Source: Clostridium thermarum
Lineage (GTDB): Bacteria; Bacillota; Clostridia; Clostridiales; Clostridiaceae
Length of the DNA: 64,000 nucleotides
Assembly (NCBI RefSeq): GCF_006351925.1
Contig: NZ_CP040924.1
Location: 924,501-988,500 of the forward strand
Direction of reading: 5' to 3'
The notes below the pieces were generated by a model that had not been told where the DNA came from, made no database searches, and saw only the letters and a program-made list of their open reading frames with translations. This document shows positions 1-9,032 of the stretch, piece after piece (the stretch's first letter is position 1; the number at the start of each line of letters is the position of its first letter). Both the position numbers and the translations under genes were made by a program.

Positions 1-359
1 GAATGTACCACTACCTCACCGGTTCAGCTAGCTGGATGCTGTTGACAGTGCTTACGGAGACCTTCGGTGTAAAGGGTGATTTAGGGGATCTGGTAATTGA
101 ACCTAAGCTTTTGGCAAGTCAATTTGATGACCAGGGCACTGCCGGGGTAGAAGCTCTTTTTGCGGATAGAAAGATCAAGGTAATCTATAATAACAGCAAG
201 AAGCTTGACTATGGTCAGTATAGGATCCAGGCTGTGACAATTAACGGCAGTGAAGTCAGCTGTGAGTTAGCTGGAGGCAAAGCTGTGATAAAGAGAGCGG
301 TTTTAGAGGCACTTGAGGCAGACAAAACTCATGAAATTTCAATCCAATTAAGTATGTAA
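1..359 (+). CDS. C-terminal end of a GH94-type phosphorylase (partial)
   Basis: The reading frame is open from the left edge of the window, so only the last ~119 residues are present. The segment YHYLTGSASW, followed by a GVKGDLGDLVIEPKL stretch, matches what I know of the C-terminal part of GH94 glycoside phosphorylases (cellobiose or chitobiose phosphorylases and the cyclic glucan synthase phosphorylase domain). These enzymes cleave beta-glucosides with phosphate in the cytoplasm. Catalytic residues lie upstream and cannot be checked, so the substrate is unknown. The cupin gene follows after 15 nt and may be co-transcribed. Confidence 0.75.
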   Translation, partial: MYHYLTGSASWMLLTVLTETFGVKGDLGDLVIEPKLLASQFDDQGTAGVEALFADRKIKVIYNNSKKLDYGQYRIQAVTINGSEVSCELAGGKAVIKRAVLEALEADKTHEISIQLSM

Positions 360-374
360 ACAGAGGTGTTATTT

Positions 375-791
375 ATGAGCATCAGTGAAAGCCTCTTAGA
401 GGTCAAAGAATATACCGGAGAAGGATATAAGCCTTTAATTGATTATGATAAATGGAGAGTAGCGGTTTTAAAGTATTGTGATGAGCTTCTTCCCGAAAAC
501 ATAACCAAAATGCAGAGACATGACGAAACAGACGAAGTTTTCGTTCTCCTCCAGGGCAAATTTATGCTTTTCATCGGAGAAGGAAAGGATAAGGTGGAAA
601 ACATCCATGGAGTATGGCTGGAACCATTAAAGTTTTATAATGTAAAAAAAGGTGTCTACCATACCCACAGCCTCAGTGATGATGCGGTTGTACTTATTGT
701 TGAAAACAGAGACACAGTCTTAGAAAATTCTCCTGAAATAGAACTCACCGAAGAACAGAGAAAAGCTTTAGTTTCATTATATAATAGGTAA
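375..791 (+). CDS. small cupin-fold protein
   Basis: This 138-residue protein has the beta-rich pattern of a single-domain cupin. There is an RHDETDEVFVLLQGK block near residues 46-60 (first cupin motif: His, acidic residues, Gly) and a GVYHTHS block near residue 92 (second motif His). Cupins of this type bind a metal and often act on sugars or serve as isomerases or dioxygenases; no substrate is evident. The ATG at 375 is chosen because AGAGGTG lies 7 nt upstream; an in-frame GTG at 366 lies inside that ribosome site. It follows the GH94 gene closely, which hints at a shared role in sugar metabolism (inference). Confidence 0.7.
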   Translation: MSISESLLEVKEYTGEGYKPLIDYDKWRVAVLKYCDELLPENITKMQRHDETDEVFVLLQGKFMLFIGEGKDKVENIHGVWLEPLKFYNVKKGVYHTHSLSDDAVVLIVENRDTVLENSPEIELTEEQRKALVSLYNR

Positions 792-819
792 AAAAATAAT
801 AAAAAAGTTAGCATAAAAG

Positions 820-857
820 TCCACCCCCTTGAATATATATAGAAAAGTGGGGGTGGA
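820..857 (+). promoter_or_regulatory. inverted repeat covering the ribosome site of the next gene
   Basis: TCCACCCCC (820-828) and GGGGGTGGA (849-857) are perfect 9-bp complements with a 20-nt loop. The right arm includes the ribosome-binding region just before the ATG at 861. The hairpin could end transcription of the cupin gene or hide the ribosome site of the small gene; it has no T-run, so I favour the second reading weakly. Confidence 0.4.
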
Positions 858-860
858 TTT

Positions 861-1058
861 ATGCATAATCGAGAAGATTTTTCTGATGAAATTTCACTGA
901 TGGAAAAATTAAGAAGCGAATTGGATGAATTAAATGATGTTTTTAACAATTGGGTTTACTACGATGTAGAAGGCCTTTTTTTTACTATAAGGGAAAAGCA
1001 ATTAAAACTGAACAGCCTTGAACTTAGCGTAAGGTCAAGTAAGATGAATAACCTTTGA
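861..1058 (+). CDS. small helical protein, possibly Spo0E-like
   Basis: This 65-residue protein is highly charged and predicted helical. It has a leucine-spaced segment (LMEKLRSELDEL) followed by a second helix-like part (IREKQLKLNSLE), resembling the two-helix layout of Spo0E-like aspartyl-phosphate phosphatases of spore formers. The usual SxxxD signature of that family is not clearly present, so the assignment is tentative. A GGGGGTGG ribosome site precedes the ATG, and a terminator follows directly, so it can be expressed alone. Confidence 0.45.
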   Translation: MHNREDFSDEISLMEKLRSELDELNDVFNNWVYYDVEGLFFTIREKQLKLNSLELSVRSSKMNNL

Positions 1059-1067
1059 ACAAAACAT

Positions 1068-1117
1068 AGCAGCGGTCTTTGCAAAACATTTTAGTTCTGC
1101 AGAGGCTGCTGTTTTTT
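1068..1117 (+). terminator. rho-independent terminator after the small helical gene
   Basis: AGCAGC at 1068-1073 pairs with GCTGCT at 1105-1110, extended by imperfect pairing towards a GCA/TGC pair, followed by six T residues. Confidence 0.7.
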
Positions 1118-1139
1118 CGGACACTTTTTAATAGTAGTA

Positions 1140-1670
1140 TTAATTTATACTTTCTATTTTACCATTGTGATATTTTAGAACATGATGTGTTAATAGTGGT
1201 GGCGGTGTATCCCAAATAATTTGACTTAGATTTTCATCAAGAGCTAGCTTGCTATACATTATATACTCTATGAAATATGTATCATCTGTATCTTTTTTTA
1301 CTGGCCCGACTTTAAAAATCAGTTCATTTTTGGTATCTATACTGTTATTTATATAACTATTAAACTTATCAAACACATCTTTAGTATCACTGTCATATAC
1401 ATATATTGGAGCGTTTATATTGTCGTATATATCAATAATTAAGGAATCATAAATTTTAAGTACATTTGAAGCTTGCAACAAAGTAGTATTTTTTGATTGA
1501 ATATTATTGTTTAATTCTTTGATTTCGTTGTCTTTATAATTAAGCTGAGAGGATAAATTAGCAATTCTATTCTCTAAAAATCTTGTTTTATTATAAAAGA
1601 TTATTGTTATAACAATAAGAAGAATTATAAGCGATGAATTAATTATTAGCATGACATATCTTGATTTCAT
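1140..1670 (-). CDS. membrane-anchored hypothetical protein with coiled coil
   Basis: I do not recognise a family. The 176-residue protein has one N-terminal membrane segment (about residues 7-27), then a heptad-like region rich in N, K, E and L (about 30-68), then a ~100-residue mixed domain likely outside the membrane. It starts 12 nt after the stop of the secreted amidase gene upstream on the same strand, so the two are probably one operon. An anchoring, accessory or inhibitor role for the amidase is inference only. Confidence 0.6.
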   Translation of the reverse strand: MKSRYVMLIINSSLIILLIVITIIFYNKTRFLENRIANLSSQLNYKDNEIKELNNNIQSKNTTLLQASNVLKIYDSLIIDIYDNINAPIYVYDSDTKDVFDKFNSYINNSIDTKNELIFKVGPVKKDTDDTYFIEYIMYSKLALDENLSQIIWDTPPPLLTHHVLKYHNGKIESIN

Positions 1671-1682
1671 AAAACGTCACCT

Positions 1683-2852
1683 CTATTCTAGACCGCTATT
1701 CCATTTAACTTTTGTTATATGAACAAATTTCATATTTGATGGTTGAGTTGATCCATAAAGAGATGATAGTTTTACATTTAATCTATTTGATGTATGTGCT
1801 GAAACATAAGTTCCTGCATAAGTACCATCGGTAGAAACCACCATTAGCACATGGCTGGGTGTATATACATAATCACCTGGTTGAATATTCGATACATCAG
1901 TTGCATGTCCTTGTACTCCATAATCATTATTTTTGAAATTTGCTGTAATATAATCAAGAAAGTATGGAACATATGTCCAATACCATGTGGGAGCAGTGCT
2001 ACTTTTATCAGCCCACCAGTAATAATCCATAGGTATGTCTTTAGCTGAACTGCTTCTTCCACCAAATCCGTACCAAATACATTGTGAAACAAAATTTTGA
2101 CAATCATTTCCATAGCTAAAGTATTTAAACTGTGCATTATTGTAACTTGAGCCATCATTTCCGCCTGTATTATCTGTATAATAATTAGCATACCATACTG
2201 CATTTGTTCTATTATAAGTAATGTAATAATCGCCAGGAACAGCGTTAGGTTCTATTGTCACTGAAGGTTCTTTTATTGACACTGAGGATTGTAATGTATA
2301 ATTAGTTAAATTACTACTGTTTATAAGATCATTAATTGGCTGTGTAAAATCCGTATCATTTCCATATAACATTTTTAATTCATCGTTATATATGTCATCA
2401 CAAATATACAATTCACCTTCGATATTTGTTAGGATGACTTTGTGAGGGGTTGTAATTGTTTGATAGTCGTTAAAATTACTAAATTTAATTGAATTGGTTA
2501 CCTCTAAATCAACAGTTATAGTATTTTCCAGTGAAGTAATTGAATTATATTTGTAACTACTTTCTATATTTTCATAAGAAGCATTAGCAAGGTTGCTTGA
2601 AGTCAATAAATATTTTATTCTTCCAAGTTCATAATTTAATGTTTTATTTGACTGAGGATTAAAGAATAAAGACTCTAGTAATTCAAAATCATTTGTATCT
2701 TTACTAATTAAAATTTTATTATAAGTTTTAAAATATTTCTCTACAGTTGTTTTTATGTCCGTATCACTTGTGATACTCTGTGCAGATGCAGAGCTTGGCA
2801 ATAAAAAGACTAATAAAAATAAAATAAGTAAGGCAGATAAACTTTTTTTCAT
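1683..2852 (-). CDS. secreted protein with amidase domain (Amidase_6 type)
   Basis: This 389-residue protein begins with a clear signal peptide (lysines, hydrophobic stretch, SASA cleavage region near residue 24). The N-terminal half is an unknown domain. The C-terminal third has YGNDCQNFVSQC with a candidate catalytic Cys near 251 and a PSHVLMVV block with a candidate His near 334. These match the putative amidase domain family (PF12671), thought to be NlpC/P60-like cysteine peptidases or amidases acting on cell wall. The ATG at 2852 has GGAGG 7 nt upstream; the frame stays open upstream to 3014 but without a ribosome site. It heads a two-gene operon with the membrane protein below it. Confidence 0.75.
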   Translation of the reverse strand: MKKSLSALLILFLLVFLLPSSASAQSITSDTDIKTTVEKYFKTYNKILISKDTNDFELLESLFFNPQSNKTLNYELGRIKYLLTSSNLANASYENIESSYKYNSITSLENTITVDLEVTNSIKFSNFNDYQTITTPHKVILTNIEGELYICDDIYNDELKMLYGNDTDFTQPINDLINSSNLTNYTLQSSVSIKEPSVTIEPNAVPGDYYITYNRTNAVWYANYYTDNTGGNDGSSYNNAQFKYFSYGNDCQNFVSQCIWYGFGGRSSSAKDIPMDYYWWADKSSTAPTWYWTYVPYFLDYITANFKNNDYGVQGHATDVSNIQPGDYVYTPSHVLMVVSTDGTYAGTYVSAHTSNRLNVKLSSLYGSTQPSNMKFVHITKVKWNSGLE

Positions 2853-3090
2853 ATTAATACCTCCAATTCTATATTTTACAAATTCGTATATAGAATACCA
2901 TAAAAAGAATTGTTGTAAAATATTTATTTTAAAGGAAAAAATAAGATTAGCTCGTTTTTTGGGTACATATATAGTAAATTCTTCAATATACTTATACTTA
3001 CAGGATTTATTCACCCAGACCCAAAAAGGGATGGTGACACCTTATAGTGTTACACTTAGGAAGTGCAACACTATTGATAAAGACAATAAA

Positions 3091-3127
3091 GCAAGAATTG
3101 GTAGAAATTCTACTAATTCTTGCTTTT
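3091..3127 (+). terminator. strong hairpin, terminator-like
   Basis: Sixteen-base arms (3091-3106 and 3108-3123) pair with one G-T wobble and almost no loop, followed by TTTT on the plus strand. No intact gene ends just upstream, so it may belong to a lost gene or a mobile element. Confidence 0.5.
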
Positions 3128-3180
3128 CGATTTTAACTAAGGTAAATATAACTGCAAATAAGGATTGAGGGTTTTTTTGA

Positions 3181-3273
3181 GCCGCAAAACAGGAACTTGG
3201 GATTAAAGAATGGCATTCAACATCTGAAAATGCGCATCATGCTGCTATTACTTTAAGTAATCATTTTTGGTAA
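3181..3273 (+). pseudogene. orphan C-terminal tail of a lost gene
   Basis: Thirty codons starting just after an in-frame TGA read AAKQELGIKEWHSTSENAHH and on to LSNHFW-stop. There is no start codon or ribosome site. The His/Trp/Asn-rich composition looks protein-like rather than random, resembling the end of a nuclease or toxin domain, but I cannot name the family. Confidence 0.25.
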
Positions 3274-3344
3274 ATTGGGCACATATTTTATATGTAGGTA
3301 ATATATAACTAATATGGTACAATTAGAATAGGGGGTGGCTGAAT

Positions 3345-5714
3345 ATGAGTAATTTTATAGAGATAAAAGCTGAGGATTTGAGATTGGACATAAGTAATAT
3401 ACCCCAATTTGAATCCACAGAAGAAATTGAACCCTATGATAAGGTTATAGGGCAGAAGAGGGCCGCAGAATCAATCGATCTCGGCTTGAATATGGAGAGT
3501 AAGGAATACAATATTTATATATCAGGAAAGACCGGCACCGGTAAGACAGGGTATATAGTGAGAAAAATAGAGGAACATGCTAATTCTATGCCAACACCGG
3601 AGGATTGGTGTTATGTTTTTAATTTTGATAATCCCAATAATCCCATAGCAATATCACTAAAGCCAGGAACGGCACTAAAGTTTAAAGAGGATATGCAGGC
3701 ATTTATTAAATTTGTAGAAAAGGAAGTGCCAGTATATTTTAACTCCGAGAACTATGATAATGAGAAAAACAGTATCGTAGATAAATATGAAAAAATGATG
3801 GTAGCTCTTACAAAGGAACTAAACAGCAAGGCAAAGAAGTACGGCTTCAGTGTGAAACAGGCTTCCACCGGGGAATTTATTTTTATACCACTGAAGGAAG
3901 ATAAGGAAATGACCACAGAAGACTATGATGAACTGAAGGAAGAGGAAAAGGAGGTATTGGAAGAGTCAGTAACAATACTCAGAAATGCTTCCTTTGACAT
4001 AATTAAGCAGACAAGAGCCCTGAATAAAAAGATGGAGGAAGAGCTGAAGGAGCTTGATGACAGGATATCAGAGAGTATAATTTCCGGAAGGTTAGAGGAG
4101 CTTCTGGCTGAATACGGTATTAATGAGAAGGCTATAAAGTTTCTGACCGCTTTAAAAAATGACATAATACAAAATATAGCTCACTTTATTGAAGATGAGG
4201 ATCACCCCAAAAATCCTGAAGCAGAAAAGCTATTCTTAAGAAGATATGCGGTAAATGTAATCGTAAGCAATGAAACTACCAAGGGAGCACCGGTAATCTT
4301 TGCAGATTCAGCGCAGCCGGGCCTACTTTTTGGAAATATAGAGTATGAAAATAAATTGGGAAATCTTGTGACAGATTTTACCCTGATAAAGTCTGGATAT
4401 CTTCACAAAGCCAACGGAGGCTTCTTGATCATAAAAGCCCAGCAGCTCTTATCCTACTGGCAGTCCTGGGAGACTTTAAAAAGATGCATAAATCTTCAAG
4501 CTGTATCAATTGAAAACTCCAAATATAATATTGAAGTACTGCCTATCTCCACCTTAAATCCTCAGGAAATACCTCTTAAGGTAAAGATAATTCTCCTGGG
4601 AAGCAACCTGATATACTCCTTACTGCTGCAGCATGACTTGGACTTTGAAAAGCTGTTTAAAATAAAAGCAGAATTTGACAGCGAAATAGAAGGGGACGAA
4701 GAAAATACTCATAACCTTATAGGCTTCTTCAGCAATTATGTCACAAACAATAAGCTTCCGCATATCAGCAGAGCCGGGGTAATAAAGCTCCTTCAGTACT
4801 CCAGCAGACTGGTAGAAAACAGAAGGAGATATTCGGCTTCCATGAGTAAAGTATTGAAAATTGTTGACATGGCCAGCTACTTCGCCAAGGTAGATAAGTC
4901 TCCTCTGATCCAGGAGGCTCATATAAAGAAGGCCTTGGATGAAAATGAGCAGATGCATGGACTCATCAGGAAAAAGGTCTTGGACATGTACAGCAGCAAA
5001 AAATATGTAGTAGAGCTTAAGGGGGTCAGAGAAGGCCAGATAAATGGACTTTCCGTAGCCAATTACGGGGACTGCGTCATTGGTCAGCAGCATAAGATAA
5101 CCGTATCCACCTATGCTGGCCGAGACGGTATCATCAATATAGAACGTGAAGCTGAAATGAGCGGAAGCATACACAACAAAGGTGTGTTGATACTCTCAGG
5201 CTATATGGGCCAACTAGTTGGCCAGCACATACCAATAAGCTTTAATGCCAGCATAGTTTTCGAACAGCTTTACTCCGGTATTGAAGGTGACAGCGCCTCA
5301 GCAGCTGAACTGATTGCCCTATTGTCCAGCCTCTCAGAGGTGCCCATCAAGCAGAGCCTAGCCATAACCGGGTCAGTAAATCAGCGCGGCGAAATTCAGC
5401 CTATCGGTGGAGTAAATGACAAGATAGAGGGCTATTTTGACATATGCTCTTTATTTGGACTGGATGGGTCTCATGGGGTGATAATACCTATATCAAATTT
5501 GGATGAGTTAATCCTAAAGGATAGGGTAGTAGAGGCTGTAGAAAAGGGACTCTTCCATATATATGCCGTAAGAACCGTAGAAGATTGCCTGCAGATATTA
5601 TTACCTGAAGAGTTTACGGAGAAGTGGGAAAATAACATTATGGAAGGAATTAAAGAAAAAATTATGTCTAAGCTTCGGGCCTACAATGAGGTTCTCAGAG
5701 CCTCCCGCCTTTGA
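3345..5714 (+). CDS. Lon-family ATP-dependent protease (AAA_32 / Lon_C type)
   Basis: This 789-residue cytoplasmic protease has a Walker A motif GKTGTGKT at residues 61-68, a long charged insertion with coiled-coil character (about 150-260), and a C-terminal Lon protease domain. The catalytic Ser is S650 (in EGDSAS) and the Lys is K693 (in GGVNDK). The 43-residue spacing is the same as in classical Lon. It lacks the N-terminal Lon substrate domain and belongs to the Lon-related group with an AAA_32 domain found in clostridia and many other bacteria. It degrades damaged or regulatory proteins; targets are unknown. GGGGGTGG precedes the ATG. A histidine phosphatase gene follows 65 nt later and may be co-transcribed. 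Confidence 0.9.
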   Translation: MSNFIEIKAEDLRLDISNIPQFESTEEIEPYDKVIGQKRAAESIDLGLNMESKEYNIYISGKTGTGKTGYIVRKIEEHANSMPTPEDWCYVFNFDNPNNPIAISLKPGTALKFKEDMQAFIKFVEKEVPVYFNSENYDNEKNSIVDKYEKMMVALTKELNSKAKKYGFSVKQASTGEFIFIPLKEDKEMTTEDYDELKEEEKEVLEESVTILRNASFDIIKQTRALNKKMEEELKELDDRISESIISGRLEELLAEYGINEKAIKFLTALKNDIIQNIAHFIEDEDHPKNPEAEKLFLRRYAVNVIVSNETTKGAPVIFADSAQPGLLFGNIEYENKLGNLVTDFTLIKSGYLHKANGGFLIIKAQQLLSYWQSWETLKRCINLQAVSIENSKYNIEVLPISTLNPQEIPLKVKIILLGSNLIYSLLLQHDLDFEKLFKIKAEFDSEIEGDEENTHNLIGFFSNYVTNNKLPHISRAGVIKLLQYSSRLVENRRRYSASMSKVLKIVDMASYFAKVDKSPLIQEAHIKKALDENEQMHGLIRKKVLDMYSSKKYVVELKGVREGQINGLSVANYGDCVIGQQHKITVSTYAGRDGIINIEREAEMSGSIHNKGVLILSGYMGQLVGQHIPISFNASIVFEQLYSGIEGDSASAAELIALLSSLSEVPIKQSLAITGSVNQRGEIQPIGGVNDKIEGYFDICSLFGLDGSHGVIIPISNLDELILKDRVVEAVEKGLFHIYAVRTVEDCLQILLPEEFTEKWENNIMEGIKEKIMSKLRAYNEVLRASRL

Positions 5715-5779
5715 ATAAGTAATTTATATTCGGGAAAAAATAAAGTAAGCACCAATATGATTTTTAGGATGGGATAGGT

Positions 5780-6313
5780 ATGAAAATAGGATTAGTTAGG
5801 CATTTCAAAGTTGACATTCAAAAGAACAGATACATGACTGCCGCAGACTATGATAAATACAGCAGAGATTATGACACAGCAGATGTAATACCCAACGAAA
5901 TAGTAATCGATGAAGAGTGGGACAAATGCTACTGCAGCAGCCTGCCAAGGGCTTTAAAAACTGCCAGAACCATTTATCACGGCGAAATAATTCCAACGGA
6001 TGACCTGAGAGAAATACCTTCAGTAGCAATCTTTAAGTTGAATTTCCGCCTTCCATACAATCTATGGGCCATACTAAATCGGATTGCCTGGGGAAGAAAT
6101 CATACTGCCCACCCGGAAGGCCGTACAAAAACTTTAAAAAGAATAAATGAAATAATGGAAACCATCTTTATGCAGCCCGAAAAAAATATACTGATAGTAA
6201 GCCATGCCGGAACCATGTTTGAAATACAGAAAATCCTGAGAAGGAGGGGCTTTAAAGGCAGGGGCTTCATAAAAGCGAAAAACGGCAAACTCTATGTTTT
6301 CGAGAAAAAATAG
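5780..6313 (+). CDS. histidine phosphatase family protein
   Basis: This 177-residue protein has the phosphoglycerate-mutase-like fold signature. The nucleophile His8 is in LVRHF (the usual RHG is RHF here), with Arg57 in SSLPRALKTA, an acidic residue near 78, and the second catalytic His142 in VSHAG. It would remove phosphate from a small molecule or protein; the substrate cannot be told from sequence. The middle part (about 85-110) is basic and aromatic. It may share a transcript with the Lon-family gene and has its own terminator downstream. Confidence 0.82.
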   Translation: MKIGLVRHFKVDIQKNRYMTAADYDKYSRDYDTADVIPNEIVIDEEWDKCYCSSLPRALKTARTIYHGEIIPTDDLREIPSVAIFKLNFRLPYNLWAILNRIAWGRNHTAHPEGRTKTLKRINEIMETIFMQPEKNILIVSHAGTMFEIQKILRRRGFKGRGFIKAKNGKLYVFEKK

Positions 6314-6332
6314 ATATTAGTGAGACAATAAG

Positions 6333-6360
6333 ATACCTCTAGCAATAGGGGTATTTTTTA
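6333..6360 (+). terminator. terminator of the Lon/phosphatase unit
   Basis: ATACCTC (6333-6339) pairs with GGGGTAT (6348-6354), with one G-T pair, followed by a T-run. Confidence 0.75.
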
Positions 6361-6370
6361 TGTTATGAAT

Positions 6371-7856
6371 GTTACGGACAGGCTTAATTTGGCGGTGGCA
6401 GCGGGGCTGGTCCAAAGGTGTATACGGGAGTGGTAATTAACAACAATATAACGCTCTGTTTTAAAAGAGTGTTGTTAGTATTTTGAACAAGCATAACCCT
6501 TCTTTGGAAACCGCTATAAATTTAATTATAAATTTTTTTATAAAAAATTTAAATTTGATGATTAGAAACGTTAGTTCTGGTCAAGAATTTAGATATCCGA
6601 AAATGAGTTCGGAGCATGTACGAAAAAATCTGAAGGCGGGAATAATAATGGACTTATTAAGAATGTTTATCGAGGCTTTAAAAACACTAAATGTATCTCA
6701 ACTTATCAACTTAAAGGAAATAATATTTAAAGACGATAAGTCAATGACTAATGAAGACTTTATTGGGCTTATTAAGAAGTATCATCTAGAGCATAAGGCT
6801 TGTTGTCCTCTATGCAAGAACATTCATATTATCAAAAATGGTTTCACGAAAAAAGGAAGTCAGCGGTATAAGTGCAAAATATGTAAAAGAACTTTTTCAA
6901 CATTTACGGATACGCCATTTAGTTACACAAAAAAATCCTTGGAACTATGGGGAGAATATATTAAGCTAATGAGCCAGGCTACTTCTATTCGAGCCTGTGG
7001 CCATAAACTAGGCATAAATATAGCTACATCCTTCCAGTGGAGGCATAAAATATTAAAGGCATTATTAGCAATGCTGAAAGATCAACTAGGTGGAATAATA
7101 GAAATAGATGAGGTTTTCATTGCGGAAAGTTTCAAAGGAAATCATTCCAAGAGCATGATCTTTGAAATGGATAGGCCGTCAAGAGAACGGGGCATGACGC
7201 TGGGAGAGTATCTTCATAGCAGAAAGGTTTCTGTGCTTTGCTGCAGAGATAGAAAGGATAGCTTGTTTGCAAGGGCTGCAGACCGATGCAAGGCTAGATA
7301 TGATAGAGTGTTTGCTTTGCTGGGAAATAAGTTGCCTAAAGGCTCAACTCTATGTACAAATAATAATATGGCCTATATTCCCCTGTCCAAAAGGCTTAAT
7401 TGTAAGCTGTATAAAATGAGAGGCAGTTTTGAAATAAAAGAAAAAAAGTACCATATACAAAATGTTAGTATTTTTGGACAAGAAATAAAAATAAAATAGA
7501 GAACCACTTTAAGGGTGTGGCAACAAGGTATTTGAACCACTATTTGGTTTGGATTCATTGGATGGTAAAGCTTAGAGACAAGTTTACGGCCTATAACTTT
7601 GCAGATATGTTAGCCATGATTTCCCTCAGTGGTGAAAGACTGAGGGTCGAAGATTTTAAATACGTGGAGTCTCTGCCAGCATAATCAATATTTCCATACT
7701 GAAGTGTGAAAAATCTTGGACATTAATGCGAATAAGCTGTAACTAAAAAATACTTAAAGTCATAATGAGGCTTGCCATCAACACTTTTCTAAAACACAGC
7801 GTCATAGTGGCGAAATGCTAATATTCATACAACCACTAGCAGACTTGTCCGTCAAC
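6371..7856 (+). mobile_element. degenerate IS1595-type insertion sequence
   Basis: A broken IS1595-family transposase is flanked by a possible imperfect inverted repeat: GTTACGGACAGGCT on the left (from 6371) against AGACTTGTCCGTCAAC on the right (7841-7856). The ends are tentative; I could not fix a target-site duplication. The left part also holds a small hairpin (6450-6473). It sits between the phosphatase and dapF. Confidence 0.5.
6648..7684 (+). pseudogene. IS1595-family transposase, frameshifted and catalytically damaged
   Basis: The start is taken at ATG 6648, with GAAGGCGGG upstream; the frame is open further upstream without a ribosome site. The N-terminal part has two Cys pairs (CCPLC, CKIC) typical of the zinc-binding domain of this family. 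A catalytic Asp is in EIDEVFIAESFKGN, but the position expected to hold the second Asp reads TNNN. The frame stops at 7499. A -1 shift in an A-rich stretch continues with ENHFKGVATRYLNHYLVW, the typical C-terminus, to 7684. The usual HSR-type motif near the end is replaced by FGQE. Frameshift plus lost residues mean it is not functional. Confidence 0.8.
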
Positions 7857-7879
7857 GAAGTCATTATTTGCAGTTACCA

Positions 7880-7909
7880 TTGTAATAGTTGGATTGAATA
7901 ATATATAAT
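7880..7909 (+). promoter_or_regulatory. predicted sigma-A promoter of dapF
   Basis: TTGTAA (7880-7885), an 18-nt spacer, and TATAAT (7904-7909), 38 nt before the dapF start. Confidence 0.55.
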
Positions 7910-7947
7910 AAGACTAATAAAAAGTTATTCAGAAAGGAAGATTTTCC

Positions 7948-8928
7948 ATGAAAATTGATATACTGAAATGCCATGGGTCGGGCAATGACTTTATATTGAT
8001 AGATGAGATATCTAAGGAATACAATTTCACAGAGGAAGACAGAAAGTGTATCGCAGTTACGCTCTGCCACAGAGATAACGGAGTGGGAGCGGATGGCATA
8101 TTGTTTGTTCTAAAGAGCCATAAATGTGATGCCAGGATGAGGATATTCAATGCTGACGGGTCTGAGCCGGAAATGTGCGGAAACGGCCTCAGATGCGTAG
8201 GCAGATTTGTTTTAGAAAAGCTTAAGAAAGAAAGAGTAATGATAGAAACTATGAAGGCGGAATACGAAGTAAAGAGCGTCGAAGATTTATATGAGGGTGT
8301 AAAGACTGTGGAGATTGCCATTGAATCTATAACTTTCGATGTTAAGGACTTACCGCTAATTTATCCCCAAGATAGGCTGTTCTTCGGTAAGTTGGATGTA
8401 CTCTCTGATAACTTGACCTTTAGTGCTGTAAGCGTCACAAATCCCCACCTTGTTGCCAATGTTGATGACATAGATGTGGAAGAATTGGTTGAGGTTGGTA
8501 ATACTGCCAATAACTCACCGGATTTATTGCCAAAAGGGGTTAATGTAAACTTTGTTAAAGTCATAGATGCAAATAATATATATGTTAAAACCTATGAAAG
8601 AGGCGTTGGCTTAACTAAGGCCTGTGGTACAGGTATGACGGCTTCAACGGTGGTAGCTTGTATTGCCGGTAAGTGTCCACTAAAAGAGGAGATAAGTATC
8701 TTCAATGACGGTGGAATGATTAAGTGTATAGTAAATAAAGAGGGAGAAGAGAAGTATCTTGTACAGTTTATAGGTAATGCCTCATATGTATTTGATGCTG
8801 TTATAGACATGGATCATGTGCTGGATTCATTTAACCAGTCAGTAAATTATGATCCCTATGAGGATGAACGAATTCAGTATGAAAGAATGTACGAACACAC
8901 AAGGAAAATAATCAATAGCCTTAAGTAA
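7948..8928 (+). CDS. dapF: diaminopimelate epimerase
   Basis: It converts LL- to meso-diaminopimelate for lysine and peptidoglycan synthesis in the cytoplasm. The two catalytic cysteines are visible: C77 in EMCGNGLRC and C226 in ACGTG, each in the conserved context of the family. The N-terminal KCHGSGNDF is also diagnostic. At 326 residues it is longer than the usual ~275; about 45 extra C-terminal residues are acidic and tyrosine-rich and match nothing I know. AGAAAGGA precedes the ATG. It appears monocistronic, with its own promoter just downstream of the IS remnant. Confidence 0.93.
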   Translation: MKIDILKCHGSGNDFILIDEISKEYNFTEEDRKCIAVTLCHRDNGVGADGILFVLKSHKCDARMRIFNADGSEPEMCGNGLRCVGRFVLEKLKKERVMIETMKAEYEVKSVEDLYEGVKTVEIAIESITFDVKDLPLIYPQDRLFFGKLDVLSDNLTFSAVSVTNPHLVANVDDIDVEELVEVGNTANNSPDLLPKGVNVNFVKVIDANNIYVKTYERGVGLTKACGTGMTASTVVACIAGKCPLKEEISIFNDGGMIKCIVNKEGEEKYLVQFIGNASYVFDAVIDMDHVLDSFNQSVNYDPYEDERIQYERMYEHTRKIINSLK

Positions 8929-9032
8929 TCATAATAGAATTAATAATTTACGTCAACATTCCATATATATATATTACGGCTGAATTTATTGCAGTATTTT
9001 TTGCCGTACTACGGTGTATGGAGTGTTTTTCT

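Larger units (their letters stand above)
2853..3344. other. 492-nt gap with hairpin and gene remnant
   Basis: The gap holds no intact gene. It contains the amidase ribosome site, a strong hairpin (3091-3123) and a 30-codon open tail ending at 3273, then the AT-rich region before the Lon-family gene. Confidence 0.6.

Noticed and set aside
4620-5174. 184-codon open frame on minus inside the Lon-family gene
   Set aside because: It lies wholly opposite conserved protease coding sequence and has no start signal or family resemblance.
7484-7505. Possible programmed -1 frameshift in the IS1595-type transposase
   Set aside because: The shift point is A-rich but has no X-XXY-YYZ slippery heptamer, and two conserved positions of the protein are also lost, so decay is the simpler reading.
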